Assembly: GCF_000002995.4 (NCBI RefSeq)
Contig: NW_025062479.1
Coordinates: 460,501-524,500, forward strand
Source: Brugia malayi
Lineage: Eukaryota > Nematoda > Chromadorea > Rhabditida > Onchocercidae
DNA length: 64,000 nucleotides
Reading direction: 5' to 3'
The first letter of the stretch is position 1; every line of letters starts with the position of its first letter. The position numbers and the translations under genes are program-made. Positions 12,581 to 25,937 of this stretch are shown here, piece by piece. Below the pieces are notes generated by a model. That model did no database searches and had not been told where the DNA came from. It worked only from the letters and a program-made list of their open reading frames with translations.

Positions 12581-15500
12581 ATGGAAATAAGGGTCATCGT
12601 AGATGGGATCGAACGGAGTGTTTCCGGAATAACGAATAGCACGACATGCGCTCAAATTATTTATGCTCTTGCCCATGCTACAGGACAGAAGGGCCGTTTC
12701 GTTTTAATTGAAAAGTTTCGAGATACGGTAAGTATTTAAGCACTAATTTGGCGTATAAAAGATTTGCCGGAGACTTAGCTGAATCGCAAGAATTCTCTGG
12801 ATACAGTGCTGAACATTGTAGAAGAGACATTATTTGATATGCTAGTTCTCCGATTAGAAACTTGTCGATTTCTTTCCAGAAATTATTTGTAAACATTTTG
12901 ATTTAGGAAAGAAGTTTGGCACCGTTAGATCGACCGCTTGAAATGTTAAAGAAAAGGGGTACGCATTCACGTTACGTGACGTTTCTCCTGAAGCATCTAG
13001 ATGAGGGTCCATTATCAGTTGCCGGCGAAACTTACCTTATTGATACTGACGATCGTTTGGTACTAATCACATCTTTTTTACTGTCAATCGCTGTACAGGA
13101 AATCTATATTAGCAAGATTTTTTCACATCTTTGTTATCCTTTCATAAATGTTGGCTTTAAGTAAGTATAGTAGGGGACATGCAAAGGTTTTTTACTTTAG
13201 AAAATTTCAACTACTGTTTTTGAAAAAAGACGATTTAAGTGATTATTTGCAAGAAGGATGTTAACTGGTAACTTCCACTCACCTTTTCTACCTAACCTTT
13301 TGCTCATCAAAGTTTATCTTTGTATAGAGTTTGTGCGTCATGTCCATTAACATATCGTTACGTCTAACATTTTCTAATTACCAATGGATTTTCTATTGGT
13401 GAAACTTACTGTGCCACCTTCCATTTCTTATTTATTATGACTAATTTTACAGTTATTCTTTCATTTTTAAAAAGTTCTCAATTTTTCATGATTTTAAAAA
13501 TTTTAAGGAAAATTCACAACTGAAAGAACCATGCTTCACTTCATTGGTTAGTTCTGTGCCCCAAGGTGTGCACATCAACGGTACCGATATTGAACAAAAT
13601 CGAGGAATGGCTTCTCCCACTGCCGTCCTTCCTTCGATGCCAGGCACATATTTCCCAACTTACGATTATTTTTAGCTAGCTGAAATTTTTTAAAGATGTG
13701 GGATCTTTACAACTTAAAGGTTCTTGTGCACCACTTCTTCCAAAGTTATTGTGCATTTGCAGAACAGTCGTATCGTCCAGTCTTCCAAAAAATCAGCATG
13801 CAAGAGGTGACCGTTGAACGAATCAAGAATCGCCCACCTCCACCGGGTAAATTATATCGTGTTAGTTTAAGTAGTAGCATAAGTGGAATGATTGAATAGT
13901 TACAGTGATTCTGTTTATGTGAAATAAACAGAATCATTGCACCTACTTTTTTTCTAATTGTGTTAGATATTGGTACTCATTGACCTGGTCTCCTCAAAAG
14001 AACAAGAACTGCTGAAATAATAATTACTATTATTTGTGGTGATAATATTACAATGACAATCACTTACTATAATACGTCGCTGCCATATGAGTAAGGCTGA
14101 AATAAAGATTTGAGGAGCATAAATGGTTTCCGAAAAAAAAAAAAATCAAAATTTTGAGAAATTTCACACAAAACAAAATTATGTAAGTTATATGGTCATT
14201 GCAGCCTACCATGAAGTAATTGAACAACGTTTTACTTCTTTATCCAAACAGAATACGCCATTCTCATCATTAACACCAATACAATCGGCTGATATTTCCA
14301 TCAATGACCAATCGCGCCTTATTAAGTTAGTTAACTATTGCTGCATAATCGCTGGCTGTTTTACTAAGTAAATCATCGTTGTTTTAAAACAGTTTAAGAA
14401 AACACATTTTTTTTTATCCCTGAATTCTTTACCTTTCTGGGGAGCCCTGTTCTAACATTGTAAGTGATGTCCATAGCCCACAGCTCACAATTTATTATCT
14501 TGTTGAACTTCAGTAAAAAATTTATTATGCTTGAATAATTGTAAAAGTATTCCAATTCTAGCAGTGTGGCGTCTCAGCCAATCAATCTGGATAGCGGTGG
14601 TGTTTTGATAAGTAAGTTTTGTAATTTCAATTTTTATCTGTTTTGAAGGAAAGTTTGAATTTATTTCATGGTGACTTCTCCTTATCCTTTTTAACAAAAA
14701 TAGTTTGCCTAATTGGTGTAAGAAAAATCTTATACCATAACTGACAAAAAAATTTCGTCCAAAGTGTGGAATAACTTTTAATCCAACTGAATTAACATTA
14801 TTTTGAATCAGTGGATGTTTTCGTGAATTCTTAGAAATTTTTGTTTCCTTTTTCAAATTTAGTACATGACACTGGACATGTGTTAATTTTCTATTTTCCT
14901 TCCCAAATTGTTTGGTTTTTTCGCAGAAAAATTGAGTACTAATGCCTTGGAAGAACTGATTCAAGATCAGAGTCAAATTATCGATCAACAGAAAGCTCAT
15001 TTAGCCAGATTGGATCTTGCTGTCGACAATGCCCAACAACGAGAAGTTATCCAAGTGATTATGCATGTTATGTTGGTCCAATAAACTTTAAAGTTTTAAA
15101 AATACAGAACTTCCTGTAGTTAAATTCTCTCCAGTATATTGTTGATGAGCATAAAAAATCGTAGAATTTAGATAGGGAAGATTGTTCCCTGTATCCCGAA
15201 ACATAGTTTATTTATAATGATAACAGTAATTGCATGCAACTACGAAAGGTTCATTGAAAACCTTGGTTTTTTATGCGAAATCACTGAATGACAAACCTAT
15301 CTATTCACGGCATCCAATTTTTCATACTTTCTGGAAAGTATAACAAAAACGACATAATTTACGTCTCGAAATTTCTATTTCTTTTTTTTTTTTTTTAGCT
15401 GAGAAGACAACAGGAAAATTTAAGAGCTGTACTGAATCCGTTACGGGAACGTGAGTGGCCAAACCGTTTACAACATGAGCGTACTGAGTTGCAGAAAATT

Positions 15501-15779
15501 ACTGCGGCCATCAATGAATTTAAACAGAAGTTGGATGCCATCACAAAGTAGGTTTTGTTTCATCAATTTCCTTCACTGTGAATTTTCTTGTTACGAAGTA
15601 AGATGAATTTGTTATGACGGAATTCGCTGCTACAAATGCTTTCAAATTTCAGTGAAGTTAAATTGCGAACTGAAGAAGGGGAGGAATTAGAATACGGTAT
15701 ACTGATGTTGGAGGACGAACTCAAACAGCTGGAGGATGATATCAACGATGCGATGTGGTCTGAGTTAACGAATGAATAA
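12581..15779 (+). CDS. N-terminal RASSF protein (RASSF7/8/9/10 type), 343 aa
   Basis: A Ras-association (RA) domain occupies the N-terminus, residues 1 to about 90. Its start (MEIRVIVDGIERSVSGIT) and the ALAHATGQKGRF and IEKFRDTERSLAP segments match the RASSF7-10 group, where RA is N-terminal and no SARAH domain follows. The C-terminal half (exons 7-9) is coiled-coil. Exons: 12581-12727, 12907-13059, 13508-13580 (or to 13565), 13763-13846, 14205-14325, 14562-14611, 14927-15054, 15399-15547, 15653-15779; all junction phases agree and total 344 codons. The small 50-nt exon at 14562 is needed to keep phase. The ATG at 12581 follows a good acceptor (TTTGCAG ending 12569), consistent with a leader exon or a trans-splice site. 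Family members act at cell junctions, centrosomes and in Wnt/JNK signalling; the role here is inferred. The linker between RA and coiled coil is poorly conserved. Confidence 0.85.
13906..13936. repeat. 12-bp perfect hairpin in a RASSF intron
   Basis: TGATTCTGTTTA at 13906-13917 and its exact reverse complement at 13925-13936 enclose a 7-nt loop. It lies 60 bases after the exon ending at 13846, between two coding exons of the RASSF-type gene. A structural or splicing role is possible but not shown. Confidence 0.7.
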
Positions 15780-18700
15780 TATATTTCACTTCCCTACATG
15801 AAACTAACTGATGATTTGTGTATTTATTGATTTTTTGGAGCTTTTATTCATATTGAAAATAAGTAATAATGAGAATGATGAAATTCAAGAATTTATCATT
15901 AAAAAATTTTCTCAAAAATTTTCGAAAATCGGAGGATTTGGTCGTGAACTTGGAAACATGCTCAAGATTATATGCTGTTCACTGTAACATACCGTTTATT
16001 GTAATATAATTATATATATTAACTATTGTCACTCTCTTTTGATCGACATTTCGTTTCATCACTTGTTTATCTTAAATTTTGACCTCAGGTTTTGTTGTAG
16101 CGGCGGAATATGGAATTTAAGATATAGCTGTTTGCTTTTCCTCTTAGCTTTTTAATTGCTCAGTCTTTATTGTTTGTTTTTCATTACCTTCTTCAACTTC
16201 ATATTTTCCCCTTACTAGCGCTTTTTGAATATCAATCAGTTCATATTCTTACTGTTATCCTCACTCTCTGTTTACCATCATTTATTTGTCTGTCTTCTAA
16301 AAATTTGAAATTCCGACATAAGTCCGTAAGCAGCGTTTTATTTCGTGCGTTTTGCAGAGGATATGCACTTTGCAAGTGCAATTTTACCTAGTGATACTGG
16401 TTGTCATTGCCAAAAAGCACCTCTTAGAAGAATCAAATCTTTTTTTTTTTTTTTCACCTTTTATCCTTCCGTGATAGACTTTTTAGATTTTTGTGCTAAC
16501 TGTTGCACGTGGCGTATTTCTAGGATAACCAAATTATCGGTTGCAGTAGAAATATATATGTGGATGATTTTGCTGAGAACCCGAGAGTTAAGCATAAGTA
16601 GGTTGCAGCTGAATTTGACACCAAGTTACTGCTCACCTATATTTTCTAAAAAGTTTTTATGGATCTTCAACTAGTTAGGGGTATACTCACAGTAAAAATT
16701 ATAATTTAAATGTTGTCATCCGCGCATTTTGGGTACTTTGTTTTTAATGTATTTTCTACTTAATATTTGTTAGAAGTGTATTGCAGAATTGCAAACAAGT
16801 ACTGTAAGCATTCCGAGACATTTGTGAACTTTTTTTTTTTCTTTTTTCTTGATTTTCAAATCTCGAAGTCGGCAATCATTTTATCGAATGTGGCCTACTG
16901 TCACCGAATTTCTCCATTCTCTTTCTGAATGCTTAGTGTTAGACTGGTATTAATTTGTAGTCAACGTAATGTACTGGACATGGTACTAGAATAGTTGTAT
17001 CGATTTCTTCGAGTATGACTGTTAAAGAAAGTGGCTTACCCGTAATTATTTATTGCATGTCAATTGATGGATGTATTCATATAACATTTCAATCCATCAA
17101 AAAATATAAAGTATTGAAATACTGGAATGCAAAGTTCATAATTTACTTTGCAGTGTCTATTTCCAGTAAATGTGCTTTGTTTTATGTTGGCTGTGTTAGT
17201 TTGTCACTTGAATAAATGCTCAAATTTAAATGATTTTATAAGAGAGATAACTTGTTTGTTTGTCTGCAAATATTTTAATTGTTCCAGCCATCTTTATATA
17301 AATATATGCATTGCAAACACTTCTGTATCCATAATTCCTTTCGATGCTCCATTTTTTCTTCACTTTTTCTTTACATTCGTATTGGCTTTATGTGGATGAC
17401 TAACATCGATACTGTTGTTCTAGGTTTAACATCTTTTTGTTTTGATCGTATTTATTCCAAAGTGTCATTTGAAAGGTGTTAAGATTAACAAGTAGTTGCA
17501 ATTATAATAGTGCAGTATTCTCACTTTTGCTATCGAGGAATGCGCTATTTTCTTCTCTCGTTTGTTGCTCGATTATAGTTTTTCGAAATCGGCAAAAGAT
17601 CTGATTGCAAGAGGACGAAGTTTTACATCAACTGGCTATTGCAAATTTATGTTTTAAATCTTCAAATTAGATATCAATGGACTTTAATTCTGGAAAGTAA
17701 GTAATTCAACATTTTTTTTGCTAGTCTGCTTATGGTTAGATCATTTAAAAATAGAAGTTACCAGTTTTCAAGTCTATTTTCTCCTTTTCATTTAGAATAC
17801 GTATAGGGATTTTATGGGTTGGAGAGTTCTTTTTTTGTTCAGATGCTTTTTTTTTTTTTTTTTTGTTCTATAAATATGATTACTGACCAAGAATTATTGC
17901 ATCTAGTTGTTTGTTTGAGACAGTCTTTTTATTAAAATGAACTTGTCACATAATTATAAAGAAGTGATGTTTCTAATTTTCTTTCTAAAAAGCTCATCGA
18001 AATAAACTGTTAGTGATGGCTGTGTTTAATACATTAAAAATTTCGTCAAGATTGAAGTAATATGTTTGACTCCTAGAATGTGACAATTCCATAATGATTG
18101 TAAATGTTTATGAATTAGCAAATTGTTCAGTTAATTTCCATTTCCTATTTCTTATCAAGCGAACACTTATTTAGCAGCGACTAATTAAAGTCATTGTTCT
18201 CTTATCATTTCCTTACCTTCACTTCTTTTCTTTCTCATTTCATATCATCAGTTGTAATTTGCTGGTTTTTTGTTTTTCTTTGATGTTGTCATGCTGGTAT
18301 TTTCCCTAGAGTTCCAATAAACCTTAATTATATTTCTTGCTTGCAAATATCAAACAAATTCATTTAATTCGATTCATTATTTGACTGTTAACCTATGATT
18401 TTCAGTTTTATTGATTAGTTGTTATAGATGACTGATTCGTATGATTTTTTCATTTCTTTTCTCTATTTATATATGTCTAGATAAGATTTAATATTACCAC
18501 TGAAGTCCTATTAACTCTGCTTCCGTCAGCGTTTTTAATTATTCCTCTTTTTCCTTACATTTATATTATTGGTAGTAGAGGACATTAAGCTTAATCAATA
18601 ATGCTCTTCCCATTTATTCCTCTATTTTGCACTCAGATGATTCAAGACTCTGGTATAAGTTCTGCTTAGACATTTCATATCACGAAAGTTTTGTAAATTT

Positions 18701-19031
18701 TGCCTCACCAGACTGTTTCACTCCATTTAACTTCTACTGTAATAAGTATACCAGTCATTCGAATATTGTAAAGTTGAAAGATGTAGATTGATGAATATAC
18801 ATAGTCTGTGATAGTTATGAAAGTTATGTAAACGAAACTCATTATAGGGCAGAAACGTAGGATTTAAATGTTCCTTACCTTAACTAATATATCCGTGCTA
18901 TACTGTAAGTTACTCAAGTTTTGTGCAGCCCATTTTCAATATTATTAATTATAATACAAAATTCGCTTATCTTTTTGCATAAATTTTAATCAACTGGACG
19001 TAATTTAATTTAATTCAGTTCCGAGAAAACA
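15780..19031. other. Intergenic region, no gene seen
   Basis: About 3.25 kb, T-rich on the plus strand, with many stops in every frame. The longest frame (16345-16674, 109 codons) crosses a 14-T run and has no family features. The region must contain the 3' untranslated end of the RASSF-type gene and the promoter of sideroflexin, but I see no distinct site. Confidence 0.55.
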
Positions 19032-21960
19032 ATGTCTGAATTGGTATCTCAACTAAAGCATCCGCCCGATATATCGAAACCACGATGGGATCAGTCGACA
19101 TTCGGAGGACGTGCTCGTCATTTTTTTGTGACTACAAATCCATTAAATCTATTTATATCTGGAAAGCGATTGGAAGAAGCAAAAAATATTGTCCTAGATT
19201 ATAAGTATGTCTTAGAAATTTAGTGGTCAGTTTCTGAAAACGTTAAAAATATGGCAAAGTTCGGAACATCAAACATTATATGGCCACATATACGTACAAC
19301 GTCAAAGCTATTAGGATAAGTGAGAGTGTGATACAACAGTTGATATCCGTTGAGGTAGCAACAGTAAGAAGTATCCGGAAATACATTTGATTTTTAGATC
19401 CAATCTTCAGCTAATCTGAGTTTTCCATTGCTTTAGCTTATGCGTCCTTCTGAAAACATGAAGTATTAAAAACCAAGTTGTTAACAATTTCCCATATTTC
19501 CACTTTTCCATGTGTATTTAATTATGATAACTATCAAAAAAGCAAAAATGAAGTACTTTCATGGTTGTAGGCACTTGTGACAGTTGTGTAGAGTTCTGAA
19601 ACAGTTGCAAAAGGTGAGAGAATTAGTTTCAATTAAGTTAGGTTTTAGACACGGACACAAAGTGCCGGAGAATTTGACGGTTGATGAGTTATGGCATGCG
19701 AAACACATCTTCGATTCTGCATATCATCCTACTACGAATGAACTTATGATTTTGCCAGGACGTATGAGCTGTCAAGTACCTGGTAATATGTTCCTGACTG
19801 GTGGCATGCTGACTTTCTATAAGTTTGTCGTTATTTTTAAAGTTATTTTTTACGAGCTAAACATCAGTAACAATAAAATCACTGGCTTTTGAAATTCTCG
19901 TGCATTATACCACCTCTATTTATTATTATTTCTGGAAAAACAGTCTGTTTTACCGATTGACCTGGGCTTGAATAAAATAACTGCTTGTGTTGTTTTGGCC
20001 TTTGCTAACTGTCATCATGAAATTTCAGTTTTTATTGCAAATTTTGGTTTCGTTTTTCTATAAAAATTTGTTTTAGTTTGCAAAGTCGAAATTAAGAAAT
20101 TTCCGAGAATTCCCCAGGATCTGTAATGAGTAAAAAGAATTAAGTACCATCCCAATTTGAATTTAAGATCCTCAAGCGCTGTAATATTTTGGCAATGGTT
20201 GAATCAGTCATTCAATGCTGTTGTTAATTATACTAACCGTTCGGGTGATAGTGTTTCCAACAAAACGCTTCTGACGTCGTATTTCTGTGCAACGGGTGGT
20301 GCTGTTACTGCTGCGTTAGGACTCAATTCACTGGTAAAGGTGAATTAATTTCAGTTCAATTCAATTTTATTTCAATTTTTATCAAATATTCATAAGTTCT
20401 TAGATAAAAATCAAAATGGATAAAACATTAAGCATGACTGTAAAGAATGCATTAGCTAGTAAGACTAATAAAAACTTTACATGTCTGCTTACCATAGCTC
20501 TACCATCCAATTACCACTTTCTAATTGTAAGTATTAAAGATATCTACATTTCATTCTTTAAAAATGTGTATTTTCATTCTTGCAAGAGTGCTCTAATAAC
20601 ATTTTCTGTTTTAACCATGTCGTTCCATTTTCTTATCTCCACTCCATTTTCCATTTCACTTGTACCTCTTTATGTTCGAAGCTAATTATTGTACTAATCA
20701 CATTCCTAAATGCATGATTGTTAAAACTTTGGAAAGTGCAATTATTATTGTAGTCAATGTCACCGCTGGTCGGACGTCTGGTACCATTTTGTGCCGTTGC
20801 AATTGCAAATTCAATCAATATCCCTCTTATGCGATCCAAGTTTGTCTTCCTTATTATTTTAAGTGAACAGTGGGTTAGAAAAGTTTATTAATACTGGTAT
20901 TTGATTGTAAGAAATTAAGTTCATAAGTGTTACGTTATGAAATATTCCCATTTGGATCATATGTCCTTCAGTGTGTTGAAACGCCTCCTATTTATTTGTT
21001 TATTTTTTGTTTTTTTTTTTGGGAGGGGGATTACAAGATTTTATATTTATGCTTTCAAACTGTCAAACAGATTTTAAGTATAACTTCTGAGGATCACTTC
21101 CTTCTAGAGAATTGGTAGATGGCATTGTGATAAATGATGAAAACGGTAACAAACTGGGCACGAGTAAAAAAGTAGCGCGGATAGCTATTGCTAATGTCAT
21201 AATAAGTCGAATTGGGATGGCTGTTCCATCGTTTTGTAAGTATTTTGTCGAATATCTTCACTGTCTTTGTGCGATGTTTTAATACATGGAAGCCATAATC
21301 AAACTAAAGTGATTCAAAATTCAAATTAAAGTAGTAACAAAAAACTTCATTTCTTATTACTGCTATTATTATGTTATAGTCTCCATACCACTTCTGATGA
21401 ATCAGATCGTGAAGACGAGTTGGTACCAGGTAAAATCACATTTAATTACATAAAATTTGAAGCACTAAGAAGATACAAAAACTTCAAATTGTAAAAATGT
21501 CTCAGTATTATCTTCATTAATTGCACATCTTATCCTGTTCCCAAATAGTTAACTATGCTGATAATGAAATTTTGCCTCTTATTGAAAATTCTGTAGTTCC
21601 ACATGTACCGAATTTTTTTTTCATTTAAACAAATAAATTGAAATGAATTTGTAAAGTTGAGAGGAATTAAGGATATTTTTTGATTCATAAATCCGTGAAG
21701 TATTATTCCAAATCACGAATTCATGAAATGTAAAATAATTATAATATCCTAAAGTTTTATTGCAGAAGCGCCCTTGGGTATCAGCTCCAATACAAACATT
21801 GATGGCCGGTTTCATCCTAACATTTGCAACACCATTGTGCTGTGCCATTTTTCCGCAGATAAGTTCCATTGAAACGAGTCGTTTAGAGCCAGAAGTTCAA
21901 AAGGAAATCAGTAAACTTCAGAACCCACCTAAACTTGTGTATTACAATAAAGGGCTGTGA
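19032..21960 (+). CDS. Sideroflexin (SFXN1/3-like mitochondrial serine transporter), 325 aa
   Basis: Sideroflexins are multi-pass inner-mitochondrial-membrane proteins; SFXN1 and SFXN3 import serine for one-carbon metabolism. Exons: 19032-19204, 19649-19822, 20168-20339, 20754-20839, 21108-21235, 21380-21429, 21766-21960; phases agree and give 325 residues against 322 in human SFXN1. Family signatures are clear: [16 protein letters not shown] near residue 20, [20 protein letters not shown] in exon 3, [11 protein letters not shown] in exon 4, [11 protein letters not shown] and the C-terminal YYNKGL. The start ATG lies in the usual position for the family, directly before the PPDI..PRWDQ segment. 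The spacing exon 21380-21429 is only 50 nt. Which vertebrate paralogue it matches best cannot be decided by eye. Confidence 0.93.
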
Positions 21961-22770
21961 TCTTGTGTCTAAGCGCGACACCTAAATGTAATGATAGTTG
22001 TGTGAAAAGTTTCTTGAATTACTATCCGTCACATTTTGCCCACATTAACCGACTTGCACTTTGTAAGTACATCGAAATTACAAATCTAGACTTAAAACTG
22101 AACAAAGCGAGAATCAGCAAACATCTGTTTGACTTTTAATTCGACTTAGTACTGCTGACGATCAATTCAGTCAGGACATTGTTAGCAAAGCTAATATATC
22201 ATCTTATACATAAAATATGTATGCAAAGAAGTAAAGAATGTTAAGCAAAAGATTTCTAACAATTCTCTCCACAAAACAGCTTGTTTCTTCGATTAAATGG
22301 GAGAGGATGGTTGCAAGTCAACTAAAGGCACTTTTATCAAGATTCCAAAGTTATATCTAAATCATATGAATGGTATTGGAAGTGCAAAATTTGTAAGTTT
22401 GGCGCGAAGAGGAATCTGAATTGCCGAAGCTTTTGTCCAGTGGTCGGAACTGTAATTGCATTAACTCATTTTTACAATGCTATTTATGCACCACTTTAAA
22501 AAGAATCAACAATTACGACACAACGAAATTTGTGGGTGATATGAAGAGCAAACTTGGGATTAGCGTTAAAAGGATAGTAGTAGTAGATGTGTGGAAAGAA
22601 GTGCTAATAGTGTAGCAAAGTCCGATTTCTTGTAAATATTTATTGGAGGCATAGGCATCTTCAGATAAAATCAACTCTTATTCCTGTTTCAAATTTCTAT
22701 GCCTGTCATGGATGTAAATTTGGTTTATTCTTTCTCAGAAAGCGAAACAATAAATTATAGCGGTAGCATA
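21961..22770. other. Tail-to-tail intergenic region
   Basis: The sideroflexin stop and the stop of the minus-strand Ig-TM gene face each other across 810 bases. Small frames on the plus strand (for example an ATG near 22310 followed by a possible acceptor at 22440 and a short hydrophobic frame ending near 22500) are suggestive of a tiny gene but cannot be joined convincingly. I see nothing else. Confidence 0.4.
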
Positions 22771-25248
22771 TTACGGTAGCAATTTCAAATGATTTAGCGG
22801 TCCATATTTCACCTTCTGCTTGGGTGCATCATAATTTTTGCGTTGGTTTATTTCGGCAACATTCAAAATTGTCATCACTGCGTCACGATTATTTCGCATA
22901 CTTTCACCTGTAGAGCAGTTCAATGATAGAAAAGAAGTAGATAGATGAAGCGATGGTAGAATTGTTTTAATGAAACAATCGTACCATTGGAAGTTCTCCC
23001 ATGTGAATGACTAGATTCAATCTCTCTTTCCGTCTTATCTTTGTGAATTGTTTTGCTGATATGACTCTGAAAAGATTATATGTGGTGGTATTCATTGTGA
23101 GTATCGAAATTAGCTTTCTCATTACACCAAATTTAATTAGCTTCTACAGATTTAGAACATATTCTGTGAAAAATCTGTACCAATGATCACCTTCATCTCC
23201 TTTGTTGTAAGATTTAGAAGTTTCTCGTAAAAATCGATTACGGGACTGTCCAACATAATTGCTTCACGTTGTGGATGTAATAAACTTCAAGCAAAGAAAT
23301 TAACCATTTCACTTGCTATTCAGTTAAACTATCTGTATTGCGATTCAAATATAGGTGCAACTTAGCTCTACAATTTAGCTAAAAATAAGATTTGCTACAA
23401 ATATAATTATGTTAAAAACGATAAACTTGTGAGTTACCGGTAGAAAATTGCAAATGCAACGAATGGTATAGAAAGCATCATCGTTATAAAATAATTAGTC
23501 GTACCTCGGCTAAGCCCTTCCTAAAAACTATGCTTCTCTGATTTTTAATTATTTAACAGCTTTTAAGCAAAATTAAGTTACACTTTTTCTAGTAATAATA
23601 TGCTATCCACTTACAGCTACAGAAATGACATGTAAAGTGACTGATCCATGTGGTTTACCATCAATAAAACATTCGTATCGTCCGTCATCTTGGGTTACCA
23701 TTAGTGGCCAAATCTGACACAGTTTAACATCGCAGATGGTATCATTTCCATGGATACGAAATTTCGAAATTTACAGGAAATGACATAAATCTTGAAAATT
23801 TAAGTGATCTTGACCGAAAGGATTTAATTTTAAGTTGTATATTTTAATTAAGGTGAACCTGAAGATATTTGAGTGGAGTAAGTTTGACTCTCCAAGATAA
23901 TCGAGAATATCGAGAATCAGTAGTTATTGGCGAACCATCTAGGTACCATTCAATGTTAGGCTAAAATTGCAAAGGTAAAGTTTTCAAAGAAAAAAAATGC
24001 AATCGCTTTTGCTTTAGGACGAAGTAACGTAAACTCATATTCAAAATAAGCCAAAAGCTATAAGGTGAACAAATTATTAGAATTTGTAGGTACAACAGAA
24101 ACAAGTGTCATGAATATTTCGAGCAAGTAGGATAAATGGAAGAATCAACTTAATATGGCGTACGCATAAACGGATCACCTTATCTCTCAAATTAGTCATT
24201 CTGTTTTATTAATTATTTGATTTACCAAGTTTAACCTCAGCATATCACGTGTCTGAAAAAAAGAATCTCTATTTAAGCAGTAGTTGGCATGCAAGCGTTT
24301 TTTGTTTTTTGGCAACTTCGAGTTATCAGTATTCGATTAATTAACTTTGAGTTATCAGTATTCGATTAATTTACCATCATCTAACACTAAATCAAATTCA
24401 CCAATAGTGCTTCAGGCAGACAAAGATGTCAAATTTTTAACTTTCTTTACTTTTCTCCTTGTTGGACATTCCAATATCAAAAATAATCCCTCGATCAACT
24501 CAAAATCGAAATCAACATTTTGCAACTGCAGTTGATAAAATGATTGCTTTCCCAAAAATACTGCCTTCATTATCAATTTTTTTTTCATCAACCAGTCTTT
24601 CTTTTCTTTTTTCTCTTTCTTCATCAACCAAGAGGTTTTTCGGTGATATAATTTCTCCAACTTATTTCCAAATGTCTTTAGAATCCTATAACTTCACATA
24701 AATTTATAAATTAAAAGCATAATTCTCATTGTCAATTTGATTTTCCAACTTGGAGTTCTTTTTTTTTTTTGTTGAACAAATGCAGCTGGAATAATGTGAA
24801 TTTATGACTTCCATAAATCATTTTTTCACAAATAATTCTTCATTTAATTTTCTCATAACATATTATAAAAAAGAGATAGTAGGCCATATCAAACTTTTAA
24901 GTGGAAAACAAAACGAACAAACTCATTTCATATGTTCAGACTGTACGGGATTTTTAGAAAAAAAAAAAAAAAAATGAAAATATCATCAAGTTTTTAAATC
25001 TTTAGCGGCAGAATGTTGCTTTATGTAACAAACAGGAAAGCAACAAACTTTGTGGGTGATGGCGGACATAAGCCTTTAGCTACATGCTTATCATATTCGA
25101 TAGGTTCCAGCACTGCACATTCTAATAAATCCAAGCGTCCCAGTGATTTACTTGTGGTCTTCACAAATGCCTGAACCATCACCGCCGCCTGTTTATTAGT
25201 GCCGCATAGTTTCATGATAAACAGGACGAGAAGTAAACAACCGTTCAT
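22771..25248 (-). CDS. Single-Ig, single-pass membrane protein, 242 aa, family not recognised
   Basis: Six minus-strand exons join in phase: 25248-25045, 23960-23859, 23713-23615, 23520-23438, 23284-23181, 22907-22771. Residues 1-20 form a signal peptide (MNGCLLLVLFIMKLCG). Residues about 25-135 form one Ig-like domain: DLLECAVLEP (B-strand Cys), NIEWYLDG (core Trp), TQDDGRYECF (the D-G-x-Y-x-C motif). A hydrophobic segment, FITMMLSIPFVAFAIFYR, follows at about residue 145-165, then a cytoplasmic tail of about 75 residues with no known motif. The first donor (TTT before GTTGCT) is weak; it was chosen because it keeps phase and gives a natural Ig C strand. A 24.4-kb frame with poly-Lys was considered as an extra exon and judged unlikely. 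It resembles nematode ZIG-like cell-surface proteins in the Ig fold but differs in having a membrane anchor. Confidence 0.7.
24314..24371. repeat. 29-bp tandem duplication in an intron
   Basis: Two adjacent 29-bp copies, 24314-24342 and 24343-24371, share all but one base (core GAGTTATCAGTATTCGATTA). They lie in the large first intron (23961-25044) of the minus-strand Ig-TM gene. Confidence 0.85.
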
Positions 25249-25932
25249 TGTTCATCAAATAACACATAATAACATTCCTTTAATTACTAAACAATTTTTC
25301 CGAGTATATCAAAATCAAATTTGATCTACATTTTGAATATTTTCAATAAATTTAATTAAACAATCCCAGTCTCATGTAATATAATAAACATAGTCAGAAT
25401 AGTGTCTACAGGATACATTCAGTTTAATGTTGCTATTCCACACTTATTGTCAAAGAAATTTTTGTTTTAAAACTAATCTCTTTCAAACATCACAGCAATG
25501 TATCATATTCTGCTTTTTTTTTTTGAAATTCGTACTCTGAAGATGCATTGTTTCAATTATCTGTAAATATTCGTGATTTTTCTGAAAAATTTTTTGATAA
25601 TTTCACGGTTTTAAACATTTGCACTTCACATATGGAAATTTCGTTAACTGCAAAAAACCAGCTAACAGATAATAAGCCATACTAATACATTCTAAATCTT
25701 CAAAAAAAGAACTGAAAAAAATCTAAAAGCCCCAAACATTTTATTTTAAAAATTAAACTAATTCAGCAAAGTTAAAGGCAAAACCTAAAAAAAGTTTTCA
25801 AAACTTAAAAAAAATTAACTCAAGGTTAAAAATCAAATGATCTGCAATCACCTATATTAAATTATACTACAAATATTCCATATAAAAACTAAAAACAACA
25901 TAACAAAAAAAAGGAAAAAATACTATAAAAAC
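25249..25932. other. Intergenic flank left of the retroelement
   Basis: AT-rich sequence between the start of the Ig-TM gene and the palindromic element. It has no open frame of note. Together with 27364-27863 it is the original shared upstream region of the two divergent genes, about 1.2 kb before the insertion. Confidence 0.5.
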
Positions 25933-25937
25933 CACAC
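25933..25937. repeat. Left copy of 5-bp target-site duplication (CACAC)
   Basis: CACAC directly abuts the element's terminal TGTCGAG; the same CACAC follows the right terminus at 27359-27363. A 5-bp duplication is typical of BEL/Pao and many other LTR-element integrases. The motif is simple, so chance cannot be excluded from it alone. Confidence 0.65.

Noticed and set aside
16345..16674. 109-codon frame between RASSF and sideroflexin genes
   Set aside because: Runs through a T-homopolymer and shows no conserved motif.
22310..22500. Possible two-exon mini-gene ending in a hydrophobic frame
   Set aside because: The best donor (GTAAGT near 22392) is out of phase with the hydrophobic frame, and no small mitochondrial or membrane protein family could be recognised.
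24412..24660. Minus-strand frame with poly-Lys and an ILECPTRRK segment as an extra exon of the Ig-TM gene
   Set aside because: Low-complexity upstream part, and the model without it joins in phase and gives a more natural Ig domain. It remains a weak alternative.
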